NCBI GenBank assembly: GCA_003263775.1 | Contig: JYJJ01000003.1 | Coordinates: forward strand, 37,204 to 101,203 | Reading direction: 5' to 3' | DNA from: Vibrio maritimus | GTDB lineage: Bacteria; Pseudomonadota; Gammaproteobacteria; Enterobacterales; Vibrionaceae | DNA length: 64,000 nt | The notes under the pieces: model-generated | The model's input: only the letters and a program-made list of their open reading frames with translations | What the model was told of the DNA's origin: nothing | Databases searched by the model: none | In this document: piece after piece, positions 25,634-36,149 of the stretch | How the letters are laid out: the number at the start of each line of letters is the position of its first letter | Position numbering within the stretch: position 1 is the first letter of the stretch | Translations under genes and position numbers: made by a program

Positions 25634-27173
25634 ATGAAAAGGAAGTTACTTACTTTGGTCGCTCTGATGGCTATGGTATCAGGCTGCACCACAATCACGC
25701 GTTCGGACGATTTCAAGCGCGAAGCGAGATAGCTCAAGAGGAAATTGACTCGAACCTTGCAAATGAGAAATACAGTAAAGTTCGAGTGCTTGATAGACCA
25801 CCACAACTTATCGAGGAAATCGTACCTACAACCGATCCGTCTTGGTTTGAAGAAGAAACGCAGATTGTAGCGAAAGATATGCCGTTGTCGATTGTCCTAA
25901 GACAGATTTTGGGTAGCGATACGAAGATTGAGTATGGGCATGCCGTATCTCCCTCAAAATCCTCGACATTGCATTTTGAAGGAACGAAGCGTGAAGCCCT
26001 CAATATACTCGCGTTGCATGTAGATTATGGGTTCACTTCGAACGAAGACAAAGTGTTGGTCGAAAAGTTTCAGACGAAAACCTATGTACTACCGACAACA
26101 TCGGTGATAACGCCCATCAAATGGGTTCTGCCGGTCAAGGTGGAGGTAACGTGTCTGGCGAAGATGCGCAGTCAGGTCAAATCAGTTCAACGGGTGGCGA
26201 TGACGGGCAGTTCGCAAATAGCACTTCTTCTAAGTACAACATCACAAAGCACGTTTTCGAAGGTATTGAAAAAATGCTCAAAGGCGAAGCAACCTTAACG
26301 ACAGGTTCGACCGACGAGATTCAGCTCGACACGAGTTCCACAACGAATGAAGAAGCTCTTGGTTACGCTAAAGAGATCCCCGGATTAAGTAGTATTGTTG
26401 TGCGTACGTCACCAAGCATGATGAAGCTAATAGATGTGTACGTGGAAGATATCGTCAATCAGTTGATAAAGGCGGTTGAACTAGAGGTCATCGTGGTAGA
26501 GGTTCAAGAAGATGAAGGTGTTGAGTTTGGTATCGATGCTGCAATACAGAAATACGTTGGAAAGGGTGACATCACGCTTGATCTCGTAGCTCCAACGTTT
26601 GCTGATGCGATTGATGGAGTAGGTATCGGTTGGGAAGGAGAAAACGGTTCAGTAGCTTTACTAAATGCCCTCCGCTTAGTGGGTAAAGTAAGTGTGCGAA
26701 CCTCGCAAAAGGTTGAAGCCAGTAACCATATGGTTCAAGAAATCGATCTGAGCTCTGTTCAGTCATATATTGCAAAGACAACAACCACATTCAACGGTTC
26801 GGACAATGATGTTCCGACAACATCTATTGAGACAGCAGAAGTGCGTGATGGTGTAAAACTGCTGGCGCTGCCATCAATACAAGATGACAGGGTCTACCTC
26901 AAATTGAATGGCGTTCTTTCAAAGCTACTCAAGTTTGATGACCAAAAAATCAATGGCGTAACTATACGCTCGCCAAGAACGCGCCAATCTCGCTTTAATA
27001 TCAGTGGCACTTACGAGTTCAACAAAACAATTGTTGTAACGCACATGCGACAAGAGACAAATGAATCAACGGACTCGAAATATCTGGATGCACCAGTTGG
27101 TACGTCAGGAACAAACCGTGTCGTTGACACCTTGGTGCTCCTGACACCGCGCAGAGTAACGTTTTCGATTTAA
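25634..27173 (+). pseudogene. pilN: PilN-type secretin lipoprotein (two frameshifts)
   Basis: Outer-membrane secretin of the thin type IV pilus. The lipobox (MAMVSGC) lies in the first frame, which ends at 25730; restoring one base near 25727 and one G at 26103-26104 joins three frames into 513 aa. Then an N0/N1-like region (MPLSIVLRQILGSDTKIEYG), a Gly/Ser-rich linker (GSAGQGGGNVSGED) and the secretin core (IDVYVEDIVNQ, ELEVIVVEVQ, and the VVDTLVLLTPRRV end). PilN forms the ring through which the pilus leaves the cell. Start 4 bp after the previous gene. Confidence 0.8.
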
Positions 27174-27185
27174 TAGGGTACAGGG

Positions 27186-28349
27186 ATGCTAGATCTTAAA
27201 GTCCAAAATGTAAACATCGAAGGCAGAAACGATAAGCACGCATTAAAAAAGATGCGTGTAGCGAACCCGGCTAAGTATGACTACCACTTCACCTACAAAG
27301 ACAGACTCGTTCGTTATTCTTCGAATAGTTTAGGTATCGTTTTTCCGCAGCTTTACGCAGAAGCTATTGAAAAAGAGTTTGTGGGCAAGTGGGAGGACGG
27401 AAACTATCGCATTCTCTTGCCCACCGGAAGTCCAGAAACACTGCAGATTGTTACGGTAAAAAACTTCTACGTAGTGGGAGTGAAAATCACTCTTGCAGAC
27501 GAGTTAACAAGGGTGATCCGGGAGACAGAGAGAGTCTTTGCCGAAGAAACTGTACTCGCTTGGGGTAAAGAAAGGCCTTTACCCGAACTCACCGAACAAG
27601 CATTGAAGGAAACAAAACATCGATTAGCTGATAGCAAGAAAGTCAAAGACAAGAAAAAGGCATTTGCTGCTTTCGTCGCTGTCATTGGTCTGTTAGGGCT
27701 AGTGATGATGCCACCTTCAGAACCTGAACCTGTGGAGCCGAGGCCGATTGTCCAAGAAAAACGAAAGATACGTGTAGACCGATACATACATTACAAACAT
27801 GCCTTAGCAAACAAAGTCACCTTCGGTGAACTGCATGAGTCTGTGATGGCAATGTCATTGATCCCGTTCAAATTACCCGAAGGGTGGGGAATAGACAAGA
27901 TTGAACTGCGCAATCGAACCTTGGCTGCTGTGATTCAAAACAACAACGGTAGCACCAAAAAACTTAAATACTTCCGTCAGCAAGACGTTAATCGCGACTA
28001 CATGGTTATCGACGGACAGTATGCTGAGGTCCAGTTCCCAATATTAAGTAACGAATGGTTTCAATGGACAACTAAGATTGGCCCATTTGAGACGGTGCGC
28101 GATGACTTTATGGATCAAATGATCGTGATGGGTGGAAAAGTTCAATCTAACGAGAAATCAGTACATGAGCACTTCATGACTCAAGACATGAAAGTGCAAT
28201 TCACAGGAGTCCCAGTTGCACTTTTTGATCTGATTGCGCACGGGACAAGAGATAAACCGATTTTCATAGAAAAGTTAGAAGTATTCCCAAGCCGAAGCGA
28301 GTTGGGATTAGTAAGCATAAACCTTGAAGTCGCTATAGTTGGGAGATAG
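27186..28349 (+). CDS. pilO: PilO-type pilus assembly protein
   Basis: 387 aa: cytoplasmic N-terminal domain of about 155 residues, one membrane helix (AFAAFVAVIGLLGLVMM, residues 160-176), then a periplasmic alpha/beta domain. This layout and the place between secretin and PilP fit the PilO2-type protein of R64/PAPI-1 pili, an inner-membrane alignment component. Sequence identity to the family is too low for certainty by eye. The next gene starts 3 bp after the stop. Confidence 0.62.
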   Translation: MLDLKVQNVNIEGRNDKHALKKMRVANPAKYDYHFTYKDRLVRYSSNSLGIVFPQLYAEAIEKEFVGKWEDGNYRILLPTGSPETLQIVTVKNFYVVGVKITLADELTRVIRETERVFAEETVLAWGKERPLPELTEQALKETKHRLADSKKVKDKKKAFAAFVAVIGLLGLVMMPPSEPEPVEPRPIVQEKRKIRVDRYIHYKHALANKVTFGELHESVMAMSLIPFKLPEGWGIDKIELRNRTLAAVIQNNNGSTKKLKYFRQQDVNRDYMVIDGQYAEVQFPILSNEWFQWTTKIGPFETVRDDFMDQMIVMGGKVQSNEKSVHEHFMTQDMKVQFTGVPVALFDLIAHGTRDKPIFIEKLEVFPSRSELGLVSINLEVAIVGR

Positions 28350-28352
28350 ATA

Positions 28353-29147
28353 ATGGCACTTTCTGACAAAGACAAAAAATTAATACCAGTAGTCGCACTC
28401 GCCGGAGCCGCGGTCGTTGGGTATATCTATTATGATTTCATCTATGAGCCAACACCTACTGTTGCAGAATACGTCATCCCACCTGAGCCTCAAAAACACC
28501 AAGAGCAGCCCCAGCAAATCGTGGCAGACGATTCTATGGAAATGGGTGCAAGAGAGATCAGCGTCGGCACCGTTAGAGACACTGCCACTGATTTACAAGT
28601 CCTTGAGTTGACCGATGCACGAGGAAATCCCGTGGAAGCTGTAATTGAACCAGCACCTATTCCAGTGACATACGGACGCTCAATGCAATTGAGTGAGGAT
28701 GACAGATTAATCATCGATCTTATGCGTGATAACTTCCTGCTTACGTTGCAAAAAGAGAACGCGAAATTGAAGCTGGAGAAAGATGAAGCTAGTAGCGGTG
28801 GTGGCGCAAACAATACAGAAGGCCCCACATCTACCGTAAATTCCAATGCTATGGTTGGGTTTACTGAGTTGGCAACAGTTAAACCGGCTTTACTTGATGA
28901 CACTGGCGTATCAGAAACCAAAACAAACGAAGCATTCGCAAGAGTAGAGATTAAGAGTCATGTAGTGAATAAGGGTGATGAGGTTTCAGCATGGGCGACA
29001 ATTGACGGCAATTTAGTAAAGGCTACCGACGACTTAGTTGTAGGAGATTTTCAGATTTCAGAGGTTACTCCACAATATGTGGCCGTGACTTATTTGCCGA
29101 GTAATGTGACCCGAAAGTTGGGACATGTTGGCTTTAGCGGTAACTAG
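28353..29147 (+). CDS. pilP: PilP-like pilus assembly protein
   Basis: 264 aa: short N-terminus, membrane helix (LIPVVALAGAAVVGYIYYDF, residues 10-29), Pro/Gln-rich linker, helical segment, and a C-terminal beta domain (ARVEIKSHVVNKGDEVSAWA...YVAVTYLPSNVTRKL) like the PilP fold that links the inner-membrane complex to the secretin. Longer than R64 PilP. Assignment by position and domain order. Confidence 0.58.
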   Translation: MALSDKDKKLIPVVALAGAAVVGYIYYDFIYEPTPTVAEYVIPPEPQKHQEQPQQIVADDSMEMGAREISVGTVRDTATDLQVLELTDARGNPVEAVIEPAPIPVTYGRSMQLSEDDRLIIDLMRDNFLLTLQKENAKLKLEKDEASSGGGANNTEGPTSTVNSNAMVGFTELATVKPALLDDTGVSETKTNEAFARVEIKSHVVNKGDEVSAWATIDGNLVKATDDLVVGDFQISEVTPQYVAVTYLPSNVTRKLGHVGFSGN

Positions 29148-29156
29148 GAGGAACGT

Positions 29157-30819
29157 ATGTCAGACACACAGGCCTTCCCAGAAGAAATAAAAAAGACGAG
29201 AGATTGTACAATCTTATTTGTGAAAGAAGTGATTGTTATATCAATGATAATGGGTATTTGGTTACGTTTAATGACCAAGCTAACTACGAAGAAGTTATTA
29301 CTGCATTAAGAGAGAGTGAGACTGCTTTTGGTGGTCAATTCTTTGGCGTTGAAGCAGAAGTGTTATTAACGACAGAGGAAGAAATCAGGAGGCAGTGGCA
29401 CGAATTAAAGATAGTGACACTGCCAGTGAAAATAACAGCCAACTGGAAGAAACACAGGCGTTACTCCTACTTAGGCGAATACTAAATAAGGCCGCAAATG
29501 AGGGTTTATCGGATCTTCACCTTAAGTTAAATACAGTAAACAAAACGACGCAAATAAACAAACGTAAGGACGGCAAGTTCACACAGTTCATAGAAGATCA
29601 AAACCTAGAGTTTGGAAAAAACATAAGTTCGTATGCGATAGTGAACCTAGGAAAAGGCCAATCCTTCACTATCAAATCTCAGCAAGATGCCACGTTTCCT
29701 ATAGAGCTCGATTTAGAATTTGAGGACAACGGTAAAAAATTCACGTCTAAAAAGGAGATCAAGTGGCGTGTGAGTTCCATACCGCTAGATAACGGTTGTA
29801 AAGTGACATTCCGCAACCTTGATGCTGGTGGAGGAGTATTGCCAGACTTGAAGTCGTTGGGTTTGGCTGTGGGGCATGTGAATGCGGTGAACTATTGCGT
29901 CAAATCGGCTCAGGGGGCACTGCTACTCTCTGGACCCACGGGCTCTGGAAAAACAACAACGATCAACTCCGCATTGAAGAATATTCAAGAGACTAGAGTC
30001 GTTCACTCTCTAGAAGATCCAGTCGAATTTACGAGGCCTGGACGTAACCACTTCTCGACACCGGTCAATGAAGAGTACCAAGACCCAAAGACTAAGAAGC
30101 ATACGCGAAGCTTTGCCAATTTCGGTAAGGTTTTGCTGCGGCATGACACCGACGCCTTGTACTTTGGGGAAGTAAGAACCAAAGAGGCAGCCGCTCAGTT
30201 CATGCGACTCGCCACGACGGGTCAAGTTATGGTAGGTACTATTCACTGCAACTCCGCTATTGCGTGCATTACGACAGTTGCTGAGCAGCTTGGCGTCCCG
30301 ACCACGCAGCTCGCGGCTCCGGGCATTATTAATGCGCTAGCACAACAGCGTCTAGTACGAAAACTATGCCCTGACTGCAAAGTTCCACATAGCGAAGCGG
30401 TAAAGCTTGCAGAGACCGATAAAGGTCTGGAGCGTGCCGTATCAGCAATATTGAAAATTGGTGAGCAGAAGGTCAAGCGAGGTCAAGAACATCAACATAC
30501 GGTTGAGGACATTGTCTCCAATGTTTGCTATCGAAACAGAAGCGGCGAATGTAGCTCTTGTGGTGGAACGGGAGAAAAAGGGCGAACAAGTCTCTTCGAA
30601 ATAATCATAGTGGATGAAAAAGGTCGTGATTTTATTAGAGATTTAAGGCTAAACGAGTGGCTGGCGTATTTGAAGTCGAAAGGTTGGCCATCAATTCGTG
30701 AACACGCTGAAAACAAACTACTCAACGGATTGGTTGATTACGATTCGGTCGTAGAGCAGGTAGATGGTCTTGTCGAAATGGATATTGAAGACATGCACAA
30801 AGCTATGCATGTGCTGTAA
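29157..30819 (+). pseudogene. pilQ: PilQ-type assembly ATPase, GspE family (two frameshifts)
   Basis: Cytoplasmic motor ATPase. Walker A GPTGSGKTTT (near nt 29935), Asp/Walker B region DALYFGEVRTKEAA, the His box TTGQVMVGTIH, then Cys pairs (CPDCKVPH, CSSCGGTGEKG) as in GspE/PilB. The N-terminus is broken: an A6 run at 29189-29194 (seven expected) and a G run near 29388 (one G short); repaired it reads MSDTQAFPEEIKKDERLYN to EEEIREAVARIKD, 554 aa. Strong AGGAGG site precedes the ATG. It powers pilus extension. Confidence 0.82.
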
Positions 30820-30828
30820 AGGAGGCGA

Positions 30829-31871
30829 ATGGTGAGTGTTGGAATCATAGACAAGTTCAGCATCGTCGTACTGACAAGCTTAGAGCAAAAATTGTCTTTG
30901 TTAGACGATATTGAAGACCAGTTGAGAGATGACACACCGATTACAGAAATTGCTAACGATTTAGTGAATTTTGGAACAGGTATTGACGTCATTGTTGGGA
31001 AGCAAATACAAACGATCCTTGGGGATTCCAAACCCGTCTATCAGGCATTTGATGGTATTCTCAATGATATTACAGTGCAGACGATTAAGTCTGGTGAGGA
31101 AGCAGATGACCTTGCTCGTGGATTTGCAGATGCACAGAAATCACTCAGTGCATCCGAAGGTCACTTTTTTAGTCTTGTAAAAACTTTTCTACTGCCATTG
31201 GTGAAATTACTAGGCTCACACTTGCGTTTGGCCATGGTGGGCAATATGCCTATGGGCAAATGAAAATGCTCTCACCTGTCCAGACGTGGCCATCCTTTAG
31301 TCGATTGATCTATGAGACCAGTCTCGGTATCTATGAAAACCAACTATTCATCATTGTTGGATTCATTCTTATCCCTGTAATAACTTTCGGAATCATAACC
31401 TTTTGGCTTGGTGATAGTAGGCGATTTGTCGACAAGCTTCCTTTCTTTAAGCAATACAGACTTCTAACTGCCTCCGCTTCTCTTAGTTCGCTAGCAACAC
31501 TTCTAGCTTCTGACACACCAATTAGAGAATCCGTCGAGTTCTTACATGAGAGAGCGCGGGGTTATGGTGCCTATCATCTTGAAAGAATGATTGAGCAAAT
31601 CGGGCATAACACAGGTAAGGGTAATGTTGGGTACGCATTAGATACAGGACTCATTAATGCGAGGGAGATAACTCGACTTAAACGTTTGAGTACAGATGCT
31701 GACCTGAGTAGGAAACTTCAAAATATGAGCACCACACATAGTAAGCAACTCGTCTCCTCAATACAGCGAATAGAAAAACTGATGGCTATTCTTTGGCCTT
31801 TTATTATGTACGGAACGCTACTTCTGTTTGGAGGCAGCATAATGATGATGGCATTGTCCATAAGATTTTGA
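30829..31871 (+). pseudogene. pilR: PilR, GspF/PilC-family inner-membrane protein (split frame)
   Basis: Two frames, 30829-31263 and 31260-31871, joined at an ATGA overlap. Both halves are parts of one GspF-type protein (each half has a helical cytoplasmic domain and membrane helices; the second contains LFIIVGFILIPVITFGIITFWL and the C-terminal helix). One extra A at 31258-31260 would fuse them to 347 aa, the family length. A genuine two-subunit form with coupled translation is less likely. AAAGGAGG precedes the ATG. It is the pilus platform protein that works with PilQ. Confidence 0.68.
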
Positions 31872-31880
31872 TAGCCCGCA

Positions 31881-31889
31881 TTGAGGGCA
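31881..31889 (+). promoter_or_regulatory. TTGAGGGCA box before pilS
   Basis: Best symmetric form: GCCC-GCATTGA-GGGC. Stands between pilR and the pilin gene, where extra transcription of the major pilin would be expected. Confidence 0.48.
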
Positions 31890-31969
31890 ACAGAAAGTGA
31901 GACATATTGAATATGTCGACTTATAGAAGACGGAATTGGTACAGAATCAATCAAGAGGAAGAACTAGTT

Positions 31970-32482
31970 ATGCCAATTAAAGGAAAGTTAATTAGAAAAG
32001 CAGGCCGTAAACGCGGAATGACCGCCGTAGAGGGTATGTTAGGTTTCATTGTTTTGATTGCGGTAGCAATCGGTTTCATAAAAGCCTATCAAGAGATTTC
32101 ATTCCAATTAAAGAAAAATGCGCTTGTTTCGCAAGTAAGGGATATTTCTGCAGCAGCGGATAAATGGAAACTGAACCGCAGTAACTACAACGGTCTTACA
32201 ATGACGGTTATTTGTGCCGCAGGTCAGCAATCATTAGATCCCAACACGTGTGGCGGTGTCGGTGGAACCGGAGCAAACTCGAATGCGTTTGGTGGCAACT
32301 TTACACTGAATCCCGCGGCTAACGTAGCGCGTAAGAGTTTGGAAATTGGTTCTCTGCCTATAGAACGTATTGATGAAATTGCCGACACGCTGGCGGGTTT
32401 AACTGAAGGACAATGCTTGCAGGCAACGGGTTGTGGATCAATTACGACCGGAACAGACACTGTAACCCTCACTATTCTCTAG
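31970..32482 (+). CDS. pilS: PilS, type IVb major prepilin
   Basis: Start 31970 gives a short basic leader ending KRG, then the hydrophobic pilin helix MTAVEGMLGFIVLIAVAIGF, cleavage expected before MTAVE as in type IVb prepilins. The rest is a pilin head with Cys pairs (VICAAGQQ, NTCGG and GQCLQATGCG) for disulfide loops. The longer frame from 31907 adds an unlikely leader. Followed by two further prepilin genes. Confidence 0.82.
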   Translation: MPIKGKLIRKAGRKRGMTAVEGMLGFIVLIAVAIGFIKAYQEISFQLKKNALVSQVRDISAAADKWKLNRSNYNGLTMTVICAAGQQSLDPNTCGGVGGTGANSNAFGGNFTLNPAANVARKSLEIGSLPIERIDEIADTLAGLTEGQCLQATGCGSITTGTDTVTLTIL

Positions 32483-32492
32483 GTGCGCGGCC

Positions 32493-33014
32493 ATGATGCG
32501 TCGTTCGAGAGGTCTTACTGCTGTAGAAGCTTTGCTTGGAATCATTTTTCTGGTTAGCGTCACGATTATGGCGACAACGAGAGCAATGGTTGTTTCTAAA
32601 ACATACAAGCATACAACTGAGCTTGAGACATATCAGTACGACGCATTTGAGGCCGCCTCCGCTCACTATCGTAATTTCTTCAATACAACAGGAGCACGCT
32701 GCTATAACGTAGTGCCTCCTGCCCTAAATGCAGCAGTCTTAGTCACCAATGGTTTTTTACATAGTAAGTACCTAGGAAACAACTTCTTTAGCGCGCCGAC
32801 GACAACGGTTTCATACATCGCAAATCCGACTACATCTCGTGTAGACCGAATAAGATTGGTGGTAACCATTACGGGAATTGAACTTCAATCGTTGTGGCGG
32901 GTCGCCAATATGACATCGAGAAGCGCAAATCAAATTGTTTTTGAGAAGGCGATACCAAGAAATTACTCCCCGCAATCCTACACGTACACAGCGACAAACT
33001 TATGCCAAAGCTAA
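32493..33014 (+). CDS. Second type IVb prepilin-like protein
   Basis: 173 aa with the class leader (MMRRSRG) and N-terminal helix LTAVEALLGIIFLVSVTIMA; cleavage expected after RSRG. The head has two Cys (GARCYN, NLCQS). Not part of the standard R64 order, so an extra minor pilin, perhaps a priming or tip component. Its last codons overlap the start of the next gene by 13 bp. Confidence 0.72.
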   Translation: MMRRSRGLTAVEALLGIIFLVSVTIMATTRAMVVSKTYKHTTELETYQYDAFEAASAHYRNFFNTTGARCYNVVPPALNAAVLVTNGFLHSKYLGNNFFSAPTTTVSYIANPTTSRVDRIRLVVTITGIELQSLWRVANMTSRSANQIVFEKAIPRNYSPQSYTYTATNLCQS

Positions 33015-34000
33015 TAAAAACACTCAGGAAACGGCAAAAAGGGCTTACAGCTGTAGAGGCTCTTTTTGGAGTTATCGTATTGACTATTTTCGGTATCGCA
33101 TCAATGCAGGTGTTCCAACGCTGGAGCTACGAGACGACCGCTGAAGTCGCATTAAAGCGGATAATCAACATTTCTGATGTTATGCAGCGAGCATATATCG
33201 ACTCAATTACCCGTGGTACAGCTCCAAATGATATTAACGCTTACCCTCAAGATGTTGCCTCGCTAATAGCTCAAAGCTGGATACCTAACTGCACGCCAGC
33301 TCAAGAACTAGCAGGTCAGTGCATCCATGAAGCCAAGTTACCATGGGTGACGACAGCAAATACCGATCAAATGATGACAGTGACGAGGTTTGCGGACCCT
33401 ATTGATAATTTTCCTGCTTTTCGAATTTCCTTTTCGCTGGCAGGCATTCCGTCAATAACACAACGCAACGTCATACGAAATCGTATCAGCACATTACCCA
33501 ATTACACTGAAAACGCAGCGAACACGGTTACGCTCACTTATACCAGACCCGGTTCGGCAGTCGCCCTAGAAAACTTGGTCTCAAGGGACGGTTCGAATCC
33601 TATGACGGCCGACTGGGACTATGGTGGTTTTGATTTAAACAACGTGCGTCATATTAACGATGTCAATGACATTAGTTTTGAGGGAGTCACCGACAGAACT
33701 GCGTTAACGGGTTCCGTTAAAATAGGCTCATCGCGAATTGATACTAATGGGGGAATCAACGTCCCTAAACCAACTTGCCCGACGACGCCAATTACGTATG
33801 AGCCGCAGATACAGGTTTGGACGGTTGCGTTAAGTACATCGAACCTAGTCTACAACGTAAAAGGCTTTGCAGCATGGGAGGTAGACCAAGGAACATCATG
33901 GCAAGTGTTCTTCCGATCCATAGCTGAGGACACCAATGGTAACCAAGGATATTTTTATGAAGGAGTTGTCGGTTATGCGACATGGTGTGATTTTGCTTAG
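33002..34000 (+). CDS. pilV: PilV-like minor pilin/adhesin
   Basis: 332 aa. Leader KRQKG then LTAVEALFGVIVLTIFGIAS, type IVb prepilin start. In the middle a PilV/tail-fibre-like box (NPMTADWDYGGFDLNNVRHI) is followed by a short beta-rich C-terminal part ending in WCDFA, likely the recipient-recognition tip. In R64 this end is switched by a shufflon; no shufflon recombinase or repeated C-terminal segments are seen here. Overlaps both neighbours. Confidence 0.72.
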   Translation: MPKLIKTLRKRQKGLTAVEALFGVIVLTIFGIASMQVFQRWSYETTAEVALKRIINISDVMQRAYIDSITRGTAPNDINAYPQDVASLIAQSWIPNCTPAQELAGQCIHEAKLPWVTTANTDQMMTVTRFADPIDNFPAFRISFSLAGIPSITQRNVIRNRISTLPNYTENAANTVTLTYTRPGSAVALENLVSRDGSNPMTADWDYGGFDLNNVRHINDVNDISFEGVTDRTALTGSVKIGSSRIDTNGGINVPKPTCPTTPITYEPQIQVWTVALSTSNLVYNVKGFAAWEVDQGTSWQVFFRSIAEDTNGNQGYFYEGVVGYATWCDFA

Positions 34001-34685
34001 TGCCTTGTTATTTGCAATTAACGCGAGTGCGGAAGGTATTGGTGATGACTATATTAAGAACCACAATATAGGTGTCGTAGCGCAAAACGACAATCCCAAC
34101 TTGCAAGGGCTGAATATAACGACATTGATGACAGATAGTGGCTTGATATACGCAGATTTGGACAAGGGTGTCTTCTTTACCAACGTAAAGCCAGTGAATG
34201 TCGAATATGGTGGGATGCAGCTTGATATTAGCGACAAACAATTTTACGCCGATTATATCAACGCTGTTGAAAACAAGATTGTTCATAAAGCTCCGAACGA
34301 GCGTTTAGTTGTTCAGATGTTCACGGATATTTCTTGTGGATGGTGCGCCAAGGTTCACCAAAACCTAGATAGTTATACTCGTCAAGGCATCACGCTTGAA
34401 TTCATTCTGTTTCCTAGAAACGGTCTAAACACCGAAGTAGCAAGGCAGATGGCCACTATCGCTGCTAGCGATTCACCAATTGATTTACTCCAAGCTGCTT
34501 TTAATGGTAGCTACATTCCTGCGACCCAGCTCAATCATACTCTAATTGAGCATTACAACGCGGGGGTGGGTATAGGCGTGACAGGAACGCCGGCAATGTT
34601 TGTAAATGGTTACCCGATAGATGGCTTCTTACCCGCTGACAAGATTGTCGCGTCTTTTGGTCATGAGGTAGTAGTTAGTGAGTGA
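33975..34685 (+). CDS. DsbC/thioredoxin-like periplasmic disulfide protein
   Basis: Start 33975 gives a signal peptide (MRHGVILLSALLFAINASA); the upstream in-frame start lacks one. The active site is CGWC in FTDISCGWCAKVHQ (near residue 118), with cis-Pro loop GTPAMFVNG, as in DsbC/DsbG-type proteins. 236 aa, usual for the class with an N-terminal dimer domain. Such genes recur in MPF-G and IncC-like transfer regions to fold pilins and TraU-type proteins with many Cys. AAGGAG lies within the 3' end of the preceding gene, so translation is coupled. Confidence 0.8.
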   Translation: MRHGVILLSALLFAINASAEGIGDDYIKNHNIGVVAQNDNPNLQGLNITTLMTDSGLIYADLDKGVFFTNVKPVNVEYGGMQLDISDKQFYADYINAVENKIVHKAPNERLVVQMFTDISCGWCAKVHQNLDSYTRQGITLEFILFPRNGLNTEVARQMATIAASDSPIDLLQAAFNGSYIPATQLNHTLIEHYNAGVGIGVTGTPAMFVNGYPIDGFLPADKIVASFGHEVVVSE

Positions 34686-35439
34686 GACACAAAGTAGCCC
34701 ACCTCCTGAGAAGAAAAGTAACAAACGGATTCTACCGTCAGTTGTAGGAGACTTGATTGCGTTACTTTTTAAAATTCTATCGATTTCTATAGTCGCAGGA
34801 GGCATTTGCTTGCTAGCCGAGCTTGCTTTGTATTTCTTCTTTCGAGATAGCGCGCCTATTGAAACCAGTCTGTCTAGATATACGAGCGTATCAGATTTCG
34901 GTTCCACAGGTTCTTGGTTCCCAGAAACATCGATAATGAACACCATTGAGCAAAAAACACTGAATGTGCTCAATGTCGAGCATGTAATGTTCAAGTTACA
35001 TGAGTGGACAGAGTATGCGCTCAATGTTTTGCCGAATCATAATTCTGATTCCTACTGGGTAGACCTTGCTTATCGGATAATGCACTCTACTGTGATAGCG
35101 ATACCTGATTTAATTACGTTGTGGACGATAGTTACTTTTACATGGATAGCAAAAATGCTGACTATTCTAGCGATGTTACTGCCATGTGCGCTGATCATCA
35201 TCGGTGGTTTCGTCGACGGTACTGTGCAACGAAAAATTGATACTTTCAGAGGAGCTAGAGATAGCCAAGACACGATAGAGTGGTGGTTTCTGGCTTTCAA
35301 AAGCAGCTCATTCACAGTGCTGTTTTTCTACATAGCAATCCCCAATGGTCTAAAAGCAACATTCTTGATGCTACCTTCAGCATTGATGACAGCATACTTT
35401 GCTCGCAACGTCGTGGCTCATTACAAAAAGTACTTCTGA
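34678..35439 (+). CDS. DUF4400 membrane protein (PFL_4697/TIGR03747-like)
   Basis: 253 aa, GTG start overlapping the Dsb-like gene. Three to four membrane helices; the C-terminal block GGFVDGTVQRKIDTFRGARD followed by FKSSSFTVLFFYIA is the signature of TIGR03747/DUF4400. In ICEs this gene follows the coupling protein TraD; here TraD is absent from that place. First gene of the MPF-G set. Confidence 0.75.
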   Translation: MSETQSSPPPEKKSNKRILPSVVGDLIALLFKILSISIVAGGICLLAELALYFFFRDSAPIETSLSRYTSVSDFGSTGSWFPETSIMNTIEQKTLNVLNVEHVMFKLHEWTEYALNVLPNHNSDSYWVDLAYRIMHSTVIAIPDLITLWTIVTFTWIAKMLTILAMLLPCALIIIGGFVDGTVQRKIDTFRGARDSQDTIEWWFLAFKSSSFTVLFFYIAIPNGLKATFLMLPSALMTAYFARNVVAHYKKYF

Positions 35440-35447
35440 TTCCCGCT

Positions 35448-35457
35448 TTGAGGGCAT
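35448..35457 (+). promoter_or_regulatory. TTGAGGGCAT box before the T4SS operon
   Basis: CCC-GCTTTGA-GGGCAT, 64 bp before the RAQPRD gene, in the only gap between DUF4400 and the main T4SS run. Confidence 0.52.
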
Positions 35458-35520
35458 CGGAAATATCATATTGTCTTCCTTATTTGCTTACTCCCTATAA
35501 CGAAATAGGGAGTCTCTTAA

Positions 35521-35820
35521 ATGCGCGCACTTCTACTTTTTCTAGCGTTACTATCAACCCATGCCAGTGCGGGTGTATGGGAGGAAAGGCAGCTGCTGGA
35601 ACGCTATGTTGAGCAACTTGAAATATTAAACGAAACGCTACTCGCTGATGCTGAAAACGCGGCAGATCCCAATATGAGGGAGAAGCTGAACTACACAATG
35701 ATGCGCAGAGATGTACGTGAAATTATATCGAAGGTCAGGCATCACTTGGATACACCTCTGGAGCAGTATCGTTCACCGAACTATCAGATCAATAACAGGG
35801 AGTATCAGTCTCGTGATTAG
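35521..35820 (+). CDS. RAQPRD-family conjugative element protein
   Basis: 99 aa with signal peptide (MRALLLFLALLSTHASA). The helical mature part (LERYVEQLEILNETLLADAENAAD... RRDVREIISKVRHHLDTPL) fits TIGR01690, although the terminal RAQPRD itself is not conserved (the end reads EYQSRD). Small periplasmic partner of MPF-G systems. Its stop overlaps the next gene's GTG. Confidence 0.68.
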   Translation: MRALLLFLALLSTHASAGVWEERQLLERYVEQLEILNETLLADAENAADPNMREKLNYTMMRRDVREIISKVRHHLDTPLEQYRSPNYQINNREYQSRD

Positions 35821-36136
35821 AAATAGGTTGGTCCTCTTCGCATTCTTCATGTTGCTTGGTTCGTCATTTGGCGTTTATGCAACAGTTCTAGAGCCGGGCA
35901 CTGCAACACCAGAAGAGGCGTTCAACAGAATCGTTGGAGGCTCTGCGTGGTCGGACATTGCTTTCCTGATCAAAGGTTTCGCGTGGTCAATTGCTTTAAT
36001 GTTCACTGTTTGGGCAACGTACGGAAGCTATTCTGCAGCCTTCGTCAGTGACTCCATTACAAAGCAAGACTTTGTAATTCTAATGCTCCGTCTCTACGTG
36101 ATGCTCACCATTTTTACAGTTCTACTCAGTTTATAA
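35813..36136 (+). CDS. PFL_4701/TIGR03758-like membrane protein (DUF3262)
   Basis: 107 aa from GTG 35813. Signal-like helix (LVLFAFFMLLGSSFGVYA) followed by FNRIVGGSAWSDIAFLIKGFAW and a second helix, as in DUF3262 proteins next to RAQPRD genes. Two membrane segments; likely inner-membrane piece of the mating channel. Confidence 0.66.
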   Translation: MIRNRLVLFAFFMLLGSSFGVYATVLEPGTATPEEAFNRIVGGSAWSDIAFLIKGFAWSIALMFTVWATYGSYSAAFVSDSITKQDFVILMLRLYVMLTIFTVLLSL

Positions 36137-36149
36137 AGGAAGACAAACG

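Noticed and set aside
31260..31263. PilR as a true two-subunit protein coupled by ATGA
   Set aside because: Possible, but neither half alone matches a complete GspF protein, and one added A gives the normal family length.
33002..34000. Shufflon at the pilV 3' end
   Set aside because: No inverted repeated segments or Rci-like recombinase next to pilV.
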